Positions 1 to 10,102 of a DNA stretch of 64,000 nt are shown here, piece after piece; the first letter of the stretch is position 1, and each line of letters starts with the position of its first letter. The notes below the pieces were generated by a model. The model did not search any database, was not told the DNA's origin, and saw only the letters and a list, made by a program, of their open reading frames with translations. The DNA is from an uncultured Gemmata sp. (GTDB lineage Bacteria > Planctomycetota > Planctomycetia > Gemmatales > Gemmataceae), in contig CALDUT010000019.1 of NCBI GenBank assembly GCA_937924775.1, forward strand, positions 83,903-147,902, written 5' to 3'. Position numbers and translations under genes: made by a program.

Positions 1-2160
1 GCGGTGGAACAGTGGATGCCGCACGGTTCGCTCTACAAACTGCCCCGGAACCCTGGCCCCACCCGGGGCGTGCGAGCCTTTGGCCGCTTGGCGTTCATCG
101 ACCACTACCGGGTCATCGCTCAGCGCATTCGTCAGGAAATCGAAACGTTCCTCACCGACGATAGCCTTCTTCACGCCGAAAACATCACCCAACTGGGATT
201 ACGAACCAATCGACCGCGAGCCTATGTGGTGGCCAGCTTGGCGGGGGGAACCGGCGGCGGCATGTTCCTGGACGTCGCCTATTTGATTCGCCACGAATTG
301 CGGCAAGTGGGCTATCTGAAACCGGAAGTCTGCGGCGTGTTTTTCGTCCCACCAGCGGGGGCCCGCGCGCCGCGAACGCCCGCCTTGGGCAATACTTATG
401 CCGCATTAACGGAACTGTACCATTTCCAGTCGAAAGCCAGCCGTTACCAGGCCGCGTTCGACAAAATGGAAGCCCCGATCACCGATAGTGAGGTGCCCTT
501 CGCTCGTATCGCACTGTTACAAATGCCCGTGAACGCGGAAGCTGGCCCCGCCGACCCAGTTTTGGGCACCGCGGCCCGCACCCTCTACCAAGAGTTGCTC
601 ACCCCCGCCGGCCGCATCGTCGATACCGACCGCGATAAACACCTCGCGGAAAACCCGGTCGCAGTCCCCAGTTGCCAAACTTTTGGAGTATTCCGCCTCA
701 GTTGGCCACGCATGGAACTGCTCGCTACCGCCACGGTCCGTCTGGCTCAGAAACTGTTGCAGCAGTGGGCAAGTAAAGACGCCACCGCGATCAAAGAAGC
801 CGTCGGGGAGTGGGTTGGGCAGCAATGGCAGAATCGTCGACTGAGTTTCGAATCTCTGGTGGAAACTCTAGAAACTACGGCACGTACCCTGTTGAAGGAG
901 GCACCAGAGCGGGTCTTCGATTCCCTGGTCGATCCCCTCCGGACTCGCACACCCTCCGGCGGGCGGCTGGATACGACCTGCGTGTGTCTCGTATTCGAGC
1001 AGGTGATTGGACTGGTCGGCAAGCCCGAGGCCGATGCGGCCAGTGGCGGCTCGCTCGCCGCGGCCTTGGATCAGGCGTTTGAAACACATATCAAAGAATG
1101 GGAAAGTCAGGTCGCGGTGATCGCGGCAACGTTCCTGGAAGTGCCCGGATATCGTTTCGCCGCCGCCGAAGAAGCCACGCGGCAACTGGGGCAGCGGCTC
1201 AAAGCGCAGATTGAAACCCTCGAGCCGGTGCGGGATGAACTCGACCGCGAGCTGCGAACCACCTATAGCCGGCTCGTCCACGCCATCGCGGCCTTGGACG
1301 CCACCGGGATCGCGGCCACCGTCCAGCGGAAGGCCAACGCCGCCGAAGCCTTGGAGCTACTGCGGGTCTATCCGCGCAAACGCCTGCAATGGCTTTTCTT
1401 GGATATGGCGCTGTCGTCGTACCGACGGCTCCTGGGGAACGTGCCCGAGTACCTCCGCGAACTCAACGGCTGCCGCGCCGCTTTGCTGGAGATGAGTACC
1501 GCGATGGCCAAAACCGCGGAGGCCGCTGTTTCCCCCATCGGGCTGGGCAAACTAATCCTGCCCGATGGCTGTGACACCATCGACGCCGCCGCGGATACTT
1601 TTCTGGCCAGCCTCCCCGCTGAACGGCTGCACGCATGGGAAGAATCGTTGCAAAGTGAGCTGAAACGTAAGTTTCGCGGACTGGGCAATGTCTGTTTGAA
1701 GCCGGCGGAGAAAGGCCCGCCCTTCCGGGAATGGCTGTTGCGACGCTCGCGGGAATTTTTGGACAGCCAATTGGATCATTCGGACCCGGCCACGGTCTTC
1801 TTCCGTTCGCGAACCGAAGAAGGCAGCGCGGTGAAGATCCTGGCGGAAGCTTTCGACGAAGCCGCCCCGACACTCACCGTGCCCGGTTCACGCCCCCAGG
1901 AGTTGATCGTTTTACAAGCCCCCCCAGGCGAGGAAGGCCAACGGCTGATCGACCTGACGCGGGAAACCTTTCCCCATCACGAGATCATCACAGCCCCCCT
2001 GGCCGACGACATCCTGTTTTACCGGGAATTTCCGCAGGTTCCCTTCACCGATCTGCCCCAATTGGGGCCCCATGCCCGCGACGCCTATCAGCATCTCGAC
2101 GGCGACCACCCGCCGCATTCCCGCATGGATGTGGCTTGGCAGCCGCCGCCGGAGTGCTGA
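1..2160 (+). CDS. Tubulin/FtsZ-like GTPase family protein (5' end outside window)
   Basis: The reading frame is open from base 1, so the true N-terminus lies upstream and the GTG at base 4 need not be the start. The visible 719 residues hold a glycine-rich AGGTGGG loop near residue 80, matching the tubulin/FtsZ nucleotide-binding signature, followed by a helix and a hydrophobic strand as in that fold. The remaining 600 or so residues are mostly helical and charged, far longer than FtsZ, which fits the large bacterial tubulin-like family (Pfam 'tubulin-like', PF13809). Members are predicted to bind GTP and possibly polymerise. The gene converges on thiC with about 100 bases between them. Partners could lie upstream of the window. 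Assignment to the superfamily is fairly secure; its role is unknown. Confidence 0.75.
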   Translation, partial: AVEQWMPHGSLYKLPRNPGPTRGVRAFGRLAFIDHYRVIAQRIRQEIETFLTDDSLLHAENITQLGLRTNRPRAYVVASLAGGTGGGMFLDVAYLIRHELRQVGYLKPEVCGVFFVPPAGARAPRTPALGNTYAALTELYHFQSKASRYQAAFDKMEAPITDSEVPFARIALLQMPVNAEAGPADPVLGTAARTLYQELLTPAGRIVDTDRDKHLAENPVAVPSCQTFGVFRLSWPRMELLATATVRLAQKLLQQWASKDATAIKEAVGEWVGQQWQNRRLSFESLVETLETTARTLLKEAPERVFDSLVDPLRTRTPSGGRLDTTCVCLVFEQVIGLVGKPEADAASGGSLAAALDQAFETHIKEWESQVAVIAATFLEVPGYRFAAAEEATRQLGQRLKAQIETLEPVRDELDRELRTTYSRLVHAIAALDATGIAATVQRKANAAEALELLRVYPRKRLQWLFLDMALSSYRRLLGNVPEYLRELNGCRAALLEMSTAMAKTAEAAVSPIGLGKLILPDGCDTIDAAADTFLASLPAERLHAWEESLQSELKRKFRGLGNVCLKPAEKGPPFREWLLRRSREFLDSQLDHSDPATVFFRSRTEEGSAVKILAEAFDEAAPTLTVPGSRPQELIVLQAPPGEEGQRLIDLTRETFPHHEIITAPLADDILFYREFPQVPFTDLPQLGPHARDAYQHLDGDHPPHSRMDVAWQPPPEC

Positions 2161-2263
2161 ATTGGCCGCGACGGCAGCATCAATTTGAACACAAGCTCAA
2201 TGATGGTCCCATGTTACGTCGCTGTCAGCCTCAAGTGGCTAACCAGAGACCGGGCTCGCAGTC

Positions 2264-3683
<1,420 letters not shown>

Positions 3684-3690
3684 CGCGATC

Positions 3691-3779
3691 GGATGTCGCC
3701 TTCCTCAGCGGCATAACCCGCTCAGGTTCAAAGGGTGTGTTCTCAGCCCCCGTATCCGACGGAGGCACCCCCGGCGATT
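3691..3779 (-). promoter_or_regulatory. TPP (THI-box) riboswitch
   Basis: Read on the minus strand, the segment contains the hallmarks of the thiamine pyrophosphate aptamer: a GGGGTGCC block, CTGAGA, then ACCCTTTGAACCTGA and a GCGGGTTATGCCGC stem followed by GAGGAAGG. It lies about 100 bases upstream of thiC on the same strand. The aptamer core is nearly consensus. Confidence 0.96.
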
Positions 3780-3916
3780 AGAGTTTTTGTATGCCGCTAG
3801 TGGTTGCCGTGTCCAAAAGAAAAGAGCGGCTAAGGAAAACCAGGGAGACCGCGTCGCTGCGTCCAGCCCGGCTGCCCGGGATTTTTCGTGCCCCAATGCT
3901 TGGGCAATCACCACTG

Positions 3917-3956
3917 CGCAAAAACCAGCCCCGCGGTCTCTGCAACCGCGGGGCTG
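3917..3956 (-). terminator. Intrinsic terminator of the outer-membrane protein gene
   Basis: A perfect 12-bp GC-rich stem (3926-3937 with 3945-3956, 7-base loop) is followed on the minus strand by a T5 run and then GCGC. It sits about 110 bases past the stop of the minus-strand gene ending at 4070 and ahead of the TPP riboswitch, separating the two transcription units. Confidence 0.8.
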
Positions 3957-4069
3957 TGCCGGTGCGGTCCCCCTCCCCACCGGCAACTGACCAATTTCTG
4001 GTCAGCCACGATTGTCCGGTTGGACTATCGCTCCCCCTTCCAGCTTCTCAACAGTTGATCAATGTCGGG

Positions 4070-5107
4070 TCAATAGCGAATACCCAAGGTGATTTGCAAG
4101 TTCACATTGTGAATGTTGCCTTCCAACGGCGGGGTGAGATTCGTCCAGTCGTGCGCGTATTCGCTCCGCACACCGCCGAAGAGAATCCAGCCCCCCATCG
4201 GGATGTCCCACGTCGAGTGGACGCCCACCGCGACGCCTAGAAATACATTCTGACGCCGGGAGTAGCCGTCGATTTCGTCCAGCGGAATTTGATCAACGTG
4301 CGAGGTCCCGTAGCGTCCGCCGACCCAGGCTCCCACCCGCCAATTGGTGCCTTGCATTCCCCCCGTATCCCCGCGGCCCCACAACCACACATCGCGGCCC
4401 AAGTTGTAATTGAAACTGGTGCGATGCACTTCGCGGATCGCGGTGAAGGTGAAGCGGTCAGGCTGCGGTGTGGCCGCTCCGGTGAAGGGATTGATCAGTG
4501 GCGGCGAGCGGAGAAACAGATTCACCGGATCGTCGGTTCCGGCGGCCCAGTTATGGGTGTAGCTCACGCCCAAGTCGATGGTCCACGCCGCGGTGTGCGT
4601 CGGATTGAACAGCAAGGTACGTACCCCGCCGCCGACGGTCCAGCCCGCGTTCATATACTCGGGTAAGCCTTCACCAAAGGGCAAATTCACCCCGGTGTAG
4701 GTATAGAATTCATAACTGATGCGTCCGTCTCGCCCCAACGGACCACAGCAACCGGGGCCATCCACATAGTATGGACTGGGGTAGCTCCCCGGGGGTAGCC
4801 CTGGCCAAGTCCCCGGGGGAGCTGAGTATTCCATCAGAGTTCCCAAGGGATTGGCCGTTTCGGGAGACGCTGACGATGGCGGGGTGGCCATCTGTTCCAA
4901 ACTGGCGACACGCACCGGGCCCGATGCCGAGGAAGCCGCTCGTTCGGTGGCCAAACGGTTGCGGATAGCGGTTGTGGCTTCCTCGGCGTGGCGAGGAAGA
5001 ACTGAGGGAATCACATCCGCTGGGGGGGACAGTCGCTCTTGTGCTGCCGCCGCGACAGCGAATGCTGCTAGCACACTTCCGGGAAGAAGGAATCGCGTGA
5101 ATCTCAT
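4070..5107 (-). CDS. Secreted outer-membrane beta-barrel-like protein
   Basis: The 345-residue product starts at ATG 5107, chosen because GAGGGG lies at the right distance and the N-terminus becomes a clean signal peptide (MRFTRFLLPG, then an Ala-rich hydrophobic stretch ending AAAAQE). The first 100 residues after cleavage are low-complexity. From about residue 130 the sequence alternates aromatic and polar residues (for example ISYEFYTYTG, WTIDLGVSYTHNW) as in transmembrane beta-strands, and it ends in LQITLGIRY with a terminal aromatic residue typical of outer-membrane barrels. It resembles the planctomycete barrel families, but no specific family is assigned. The gene stands alone and ends in a strong terminator. 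Confidence 0.6.
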   Translation of the reverse strand: MRFTRFLLPGSVLAAFAVAAAAQERLSPPADVIPSVLPRHAEEATTAIRNRLATERAASSASGPVRVASLEQMATPPSSASPETANPLGTLMEYSAPPGTWPGLPPGSYPSPYYVDGPGCCGPLGRDGRISYEFYTYTGVNLPFGEGLPEYMNAGWTVGGGVRTLLFNPTHTAAWTIDLGVSYTHNWAAGTDDPVNLFLRSPPLINPFTGAATPQPDRFTFTAIREVHRTSFNYNLGRDVWLWGRGDTGGMQGTNWRVGAWVGGRYGTSHVDQIPLDEIDGYSRRQNVFLGVAVGVHSTWDIPMGGWILFGGVRSEYAHDWTNLTPPLEGNIHNVNLQITLGIRY

Positions 5108-5382
5108 GCGCCCCTCGCCCGGCCACCGCGACACCCCGCGACAGCCGAATACCGGTCAAGTCAACCACACGTCGGGCTTATAATCGTCACTTCCTGCGGT
5201 AAACTTTAACGGCTTTGCCGAAGGCAGCGGTTTCCAGACCTCGACGTCACACTGCATTGGACCACGCGCGGCACTGCTGCGCGATTCTTTCCAGGTGTGC
5301 GAAACGCGACAACTGAGTTTGGTAGGATGGGAAAGTTACGATATAAGTAGGGAAGAAGAAGAGACCGAATTGAGACGGTGGA

Positions 5383-6825
5383 ATGGAGCTTGTCAAAGAA
5401 ATTCGCGACCGCGACACCGCCAGCCAATACATTCTTGAAGGATTATGGCTGCAACGGGTCGCCAAACCAACGGCCAAGACAGTTAAGCCGGCGTTAGAAT
5501 GGGCCATGGAGATCGCTGCCGCCGGTTATCCGCTGCCGCCGATTGGCTTGGTCGCGGATGTGGGGCATGTGGCCTTGGGCATGGATTTTGACCAGCGGTC
5601 GCAGGACGTGATACCGGTGGCGGGCTGGCCCCCAGCCCTCAGCCGCAGTTATGAAGACCACATTTTGGGGAAGTTATACGCGGATTGGACTTTTGAACGA
5701 GCCAGTGACGCTCTGCGGCGTTACAACGCGGCCGATCGCCGCCGCGGGCTGGCCTACATCATCAACCAAATCCGCGAACGGGCGGGCTTTCCCGGGATAC
5801 TCCTTCCCCCCGCGGTGATCCGTACACAACTCAACAGCCCGCCCGATGAGGTTCTGCGTACCGGCTGGGATATCCTCGAACGCGATGGGCCTTTACCGTT
5901 GCTCATCGAAATGTACACGGCTCTTTGCGCAGCGGGCCGCCGCACTGCAGAACTGCTCGACAAAGCCGACATTCTTGCCCTCGAACAAGGCACCGCCTTG
6001 GCGGACATGGGCCAATACGTCGCGCACCGGCAAATTCTCCAGGCGACCGCGACATTGCTGGACCGGCTCCCGGCTCGGCCCGTCAAGCCACTGCTGGGCC
6101 GCAAGGAAGTGCCCACCCGCATCCATGAAGAAGATCAGTACCCCGTCGGCGGCTACAGTTCCATCTCAACACGCGGTTCTATCGAAAGCCTACTGCATTC
6201 TCAACTGGCCTACATGGAACCGCAAAGCCCCGATTTGTTCGACATGAAGTTCGTCCGCGACGAACTTTTCTACTACTCGCGGGACGAAAACCAATTCCTC
6301 CGCCGTCGTCGGGCATTTGTGTTTGTACTGTTCCCCGATCTTTATGTGACCCGGCTCGGCAAAGACGTGGAACTGCCCTACCAACGGATTGTCTTGATTC
6401 AATCGCTGATTGTGGCTCTGGTGGAGAAACTCACCGATTGGCTCAGTTACGACGCGATCCGTTTTGACATCCTATTTGTTCAAGAAAAAGGCAAAAATCC
6501 GCTCGACGAGGAAGCCCACCTCCTGCGGTTATTGCTCCGTGAGCTCATCGGGCGCGGCGACGGGGCGATCGTCGAGATCGCCAACCAAGCCGCAGTAGAA
6601 ACCTACCTCACCCATCTGGCCCGCACGGCACAAGTTCAGGCATTGGCCATAGCCACCGAACCGCTGGAGATGGAGCTAGATTTTGTGGGGGTGACACAAG
6701 TCGTCGTCAGCGGGCCGCGGCCGGCCATAGGGTCAGGCGACGGCATCGTCGCGGAACTGGAAGGCGACGACGCCTTCGAGGTCTGGCAACAAACCGCCCT
6801 GCGTGTCTTGCAGCTGTGGGTGTGA
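5383..6825 (+). CDS. Unrecognised protein with a vWA-like C-terminal half
   Basis: This 480-residue soluble protein has no signal peptide or membrane segment. I do not recognise its N-terminal 280 residues, which are mainly helical. Around residues 305-365 the pattern of a hydrophobic strand (AFVFVLFPDLYV), a long helix (RIVLIQSLIVALVEKL) and a second strand (IRFDILFVQE) recalls the start of a von Willebrand A domain. The DxSxS metal site is absent; FPDLY occupies that place. It shares orientation with the tubulin-like gene upstream but is separated from it by two minus-strand genes. The start ATG has only a weak ribosome site. Function unknown; the vWA reading is tentative. Confidence 0.5.
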   Translation: MELVKEIRDRDTASQYILEGLWLQRVAKPTAKTVKPALEWAMEIAAAGYPLPPIGLVADVGHVALGMDFDQRSQDVIPVAGWPPALSRSYEDHILGKLYADWTFERASDALRRYNAADRRRGLAYIINQIRERAGFPGILLPPAVIRTQLNSPPDEVLRTGWDILERDGPLPLLIEMYTALCAAGRRTAELLDKADILALEQGTALADMGQYVAHRQILQATATLLDRLPARPVKPLLGRKEVPTRIHEEDQYPVGGYSSISTRGSIESLLHSQLAYMEPQSPDLFDMKFVRDELFYYSRDENQFLRRRRAFVFVLFPDLYVTRLGKDVELPYQRIVLIQSLIVALVEKLTDWLSYDAIRFDILFVQEKGKNPLDEEAHLLRLLLRELIGRGDGAIVEIANQAAVETYLTHLARTAQVQALAIATEPLEMELDFVGVTQVVVSGPRPAIGSGDGIVAELEGDDAFEVWQQTALRVLQLWV

Positions 6826-6846
6826 TTCGCAACGGAACCTCGGCCA

Positions 6847-7548
6847 TCACTTCTTCGGCAGAAGCTTCCGGATTTCCGCGTTCCACACCTCGTAGCCTTG
6901 ATCGGACAGATGCAGGCCATCCTTGACAAACAGCTCCGGGATGGGCTGACCATCGGCATTGAGCATCCGCGGAACAATGTCCACAAACACTAACCCTTTC
7001 TCCTGTTGGCAGAAGTCTTTCACCAACGCATTCGCCTTTTTCTGCACCTCGTACAACTTCCACCGGGCCAGACTCGGCTTGATGGCGATGAATAGAATGC
7101 GGCACTGCGGATTGTCTTGGCGCACTACAGCCACAAATTGTCGGAAGTCGTTGAGGACTTGCTCCGCGGAATGACCGCGAGCGATGTCATTATCGCCGGC
7201 ATAAAAGACGATAGTACTTGGGCGAAACGGTGTGATGATGCGTGGAGCAAAGTGCGTGCTATCGGCGATGATGGAGCCGCCAAACCCGACATTCACATAG
7301 CCTTTGCCAGGAAAGGACTTTTCCACATCCCATCGGACAATGCTCGAACTGCCGACAAAGAACACGCTCTGCGGTTGGGGCGGATTCTCCTTGAGTCTTT
7401 GCTCATGAGCGGCAATGCTCTTTTCCCAACGGGCGAAGTTGTTCGCCAGCCGTGGCATGGGAGCCACGGGCAACGTGTCCCCCCCCTGCGCCCCCAACGG
7501 CGGCACGAAAGCGAGGAAAAAACCGACAGCGAGTCGCAATCGACACAT
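6847..7548 (-). CDS. Secreted SGNH/GDSL-family hydrolase
   Basis: A 233-residue protein with a signal peptide of about 20 residues (MCRLRLAVGFFL, ending LGAQ). It carries the SGNH blocks: VGSSSI near residue 65 (nucleophile Ser68 in a GSSS variant), an Asn/Asp block FYAGDNDI near 116, and DGLHLS near the C-terminus supplying the Asp-His pair. Such enzymes hydrolyse esters or acetyl groups of lipids or polysaccharides; the substrate cannot be told. The start at 7548 gives the signal peptide, whereas longer in-frame extensions run into sequence antisense to the next gene. It is divergent from the FkbM gene. Confidence 0.8.
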   Translation of the reverse strand: MCRLRLAVGFFLAFVPPLGAQGGDTLPVAPMPRLANNFARWEKSIAAHEQRLKENPPQPQSVFFVGSSSIVRWDVEKSFPGKGYVNVGFGGSIIADSTHFAPRIITPFRPSTIVFYAGDNDIARGHSAEQVLNDFRQFVAVVRQDNPQCRILFIAIKPSLARWKLYEVQKKANALVKDFCQQEKGLVFVDIVPRMLNADGQPIPELFVKDGLHLSDQGYEVWNAEIRKLLPKK

Positions 7549-7656
7549 GGTTCCATGCCTTGGAGATAGAAACCACCCGGATACTCGAAACCGCGGCCGA
7601 ACATTCCGTCGACTTCCAGTAGAATGATAAGGACTTCCTGGAGCTAGCAGAATTTT

Positions 7657-8496
7657 ATGAATCCCCCTCACTTTTCTGACCCGGACTCCGGCCCAGCTCC
7701 GGCTCGCCGCGCGTTCTTGCGTGGCGGCTGGGTGGGTGGCCTGATTGGGTTGACCGCCGGCGGTAGTGGCGGTTTTGTCTATGGTCGCTTCCAGCATCGC
7801 CTGGGAGAATGGCGGTCGCCACAGGAGGAAGAAATCGCCGCGGAAGAGAAGCGCCACGGGGCCGTATCCTACGCCCAGTTCGGGGAAGACCTCATCATGA
7901 AAGGCTGGTTCCCGCCGCTGCGACTCGAAAAACCCACTTATCTCGACATCGGCTCTGCCGAGCCAATCTACGCCAATAACACCTATCTCTTCTACACCCT
8001 CGGCGGCCGCGGCGTTCTGGTGGAGCCCAACGTCGCGCTTTCCGACAAGATTCGCCGGATTCGCCCGGGCGATCGATTGGTTGTCGCAGGAATGGGTGTG
8101 GAGGAACAGCCAGACGCCGATTACTTCGTCATGTCGGCCCCTGATCTGAACACCTTCGATCGGCAGCAAGCCGAACATGTGGAGAAAACCAGCCCGCATC
8201 GGGTGGTGCAAGTGGTGAAGATGCCGCTGGTCACCCTCCATCGCATCATCACCGAGTATTTGGGCGGGCAAGCCCCCGACATCCTCTCCATCGACATCGA
8301 AGGTTGGGACTTCGCAGTCCTCAACACGCTCGATTGGACCCGTTACCGCCCCAAGATCATCTGCGTGGAAACGGTCATTTACAATACGTTCCAGCACAAT
8401 CCACAGACCCCGCGGCTCTTGGCCGAGAAGGGGTATGAACTTTGCGGAATGACGTTTGCCAACAAGATTTATGTGGATCAGCAGTTGTTGACGTAG
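7657..8496 (+). CDS. FkbM-family methyltransferase with N-terminal membrane or Tat-like signal
   Basis: The 279-residue product has an N-terminal RRAFLRGG motif followed by a glycine-rich hydrophobic segment (about residues 25-42), resembling a Tat signal or anchor. The catalytic part begins near residue 68. YLDIGSAEP corresponds to the SAM-binding loop, LVEPN to the acidic strand-2 end, and LSIDIEGWD is the FkbM-family signature. These enzymes O-methylate sugars or other small acceptors. Placing one behind an export-type signal is unusual because SAM is cytoplasmic, so the segment more likely acts as an anchor. The ribosome site is weak. Confidence 0.75.
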   Translation: MNPPHFSDPDSGPAPARRAFLRGGWVGGLIGLTAGGSGGFVYGRFQHRLGEWRSPQEEEIAAEEKRHGAVSYAQFGEDLIMKGWFPPLRLEKPTYLDIGSAEPIYANNTYLFYTLGGRGVLVEPNVALSDKIRRIRPGDRLVVAGMGVEEQPDADYFVMSAPDLNTFDRQQAEHVEKTSPHRVVQVVKMPLVTLHRIITEYLGGQAPDILSIDIEGWDFAVLNTLDWTRYRPKIICVETVIYNTFQHNPQTPRLLAEKGYELCGMTFANKIYVDQQLLT

Positions 8497-8528
8497 AATG
8501 CCGCTTGCGCCCTGCAGGATGTCTCGCC

Positions 8529-9818
8529 ATGCCACCCGAAGATCCGACTGTCATTGAATTTGATGTTCGCACCGACGAAATGCTCGTCAATATGGGGCCG
8601 CAGCACCCCAGTACGCACGGCGTACTGCGTCTGGTATTACGCACCGATGGCGAGGTGGTCTCGGATGTTCAGCCGCACTTGGGTTATTTGCATCGCTGTG
8701 CGGAGAAAATTGGGGAAAATGTCACACCGATTCAGTTCATCCCTTACACCGACCGGATGGATTATCTCGCCGGGATGAACATGAACCTCGGCTTCTCGCT
8801 GGCGATTGAGAAGCTCAGTGGTTTGGTGATTCCCGAAAAGGCCCAAATTATTCGCGTGTTGATTTGTGAATTGAACCGGATTGCATCGCACCTGGTGGGC
8901 ATGGGAGCGTATGGTCTTGATTTGGGGAGTTTCTCGCCGTTTCTTTACGCGTTCCGCGAGCGCGAACACATTCTCGACCTCTTTGAAGAGGTGTGCGGGG
9001 CCCGGCTGACGTACAGCTATCTGACCATCGGCGGGGCCCACGACGACCTGCCCGAAGGTTTCACCACCCGCGTTCGCCAATTTCTCGACTATTTCCGGCC
9101 GCGCATCCCGGAATACCATGCACTTCTGACCGATAATCACATCTTCGTGAAGCGGACGGCGGGAATCGGCGTTCTCACGAAGGAGAAGGCCCTCAGTTAC
9201 GGCTGCACTGGCCCAGTGCTGCGAGCCTCCCTCGATCGTACCCAGGGCGACCCGGAGTGGGATTTACGCAAAATCGAACCCTACAGCGGCTATCAGCACT
9301 ACCAGTTCGATGTGCCCATCCCGCCGTTTGACCGCACCCCGCCGGATGCCGTGATCGGCGACTGCTGGCACCGGTTCTATGTGCGTATGCTCGAAGTTGT
9401 TCAGTCGATACGCATCTGCGAGCAAGCGGTGGAGAAGTACGACGCGCTCCACGCCGAGGGGGAAAACGTGAAGGCCGAATTCGCCGCCCGCAAGCCGACT
9501 CTGACCGCGGACGAAGCCAAAAAAGCGGAGGCCAAATTGGCGGAGTTGATGAAAACCAAGTATGCCCACCGCGTCGAGCCGCCGCGGCATCTGCCCCCGG
9601 GGGAATGTTACGTTGAGACCGAATGCCCCCGCGGGCAGATGGGTTTTTATGTAGTGGGTCGGCCGTCCAAGGAGGCCGTTCCGCTGCGGGTGCGGGCCCG
9701 GTCCAGTTGCTTTGCGAACTTGAGTGTAACCAACGAGTTGTGTCGCGGCTGCCTGGTCGCCGACATTCCGGCGATCGTGGGTAGTATCGACATCGTCATG
9801 GGCGAAATCGACCGGTAG
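8529..9818 (+). CDS. nuoD: NADH-quinone oxidoreductase subunit D
   Basis: Subunit D of complex I lies in the peripheral arm and helps form the quinone site. The 429-residue protein shows MGPQHPSTHG near the N-terminus, YLHRCAEKIGEN, RMDYLAGMN, ELNRIASHLVG and the C-terminal VMGEIDR ending, all typical of NuoD. The ATG at 8529 is chosen because the family begins just before FDVRTDEM; the upstream in-frame extension overlaps the fkbM gene. A charged 35-residue stretch around residues 310-345 looks like a lineage insertion. No other nuo gene is in the window, so this copy is separated from a nuo operon. Confidence 0.95.
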   Translation: MPPEDPTVIEFDVRTDEMLVNMGPQHPSTHGVLRLVLRTDGEVVSDVQPHLGYLHRCAEKIGENVTPIQFIPYTDRMDYLAGMNMNLGFSLAIEKLSGLVIPEKAQIIRVLICELNRIASHLVGMGAYGLDLGSFSPFLYAFREREHILDLFEEVCGARLTYSYLTIGGAHDDLPEGFTTRVRQFLDYFRPRIPEYHALLTDNHIFVKRTAGIGVLTKEKALSYGCTGPVLRASLDRTQGDPEWDLRKIEPYSGYQHYQFDVPIPPFDRTPPDAVIGDCWHRFYVRMLEVVQSIRICEQAVEKYDALHAEGENVKAEFAARKPTLTADEAKKAEAKLAELMKTKYAHRVEPPRHLPPGECYVETECPRGQMGFYVVGRPSKEAVPLRVRARSSCFANLSVTNELCRGCLVADIPAIVGSIDIVMGEIDR

Positions 9819-10102
9819 CCGCCGCACTGGTCGCGGCTCATGAGAAACAAATAATCACTATATTCATTCGTATAGTTAAGTACCCAGTGGTAGTTCCGCA
9901 GCAGCCTTTCCAGGCCTGCGGCCCATTGCCAGAGGGGGAGGCGACCGGGGGCCAACGCCCCGCCCATCCGCTCCGACAGAGTCCGAAAGAAGGCCCGCTT
10001 CGGTTCTGGTAGTGGAAAACCCGGGACTGCGATTGTCTGAAGACCCCGTTCGGAAAGGGCCGCCGACCGACCCACCCGGGTATTCCAATCTCCAGGATGG
10101 CG

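Noticed and set aside
6847..8535. A 562-codon minus-strand open frame
   Set aside because: The upstream part is antisense to the fkbM gene. The SGNH hydrolase with signal peptide starts at 7548.
9819..10102. Possible minus-strand gene in the gap after nuoD
   Set aside because: A frame runs through but continues into nuoD antisense, without start site or recognisable motif. I see nothing else in the gap.
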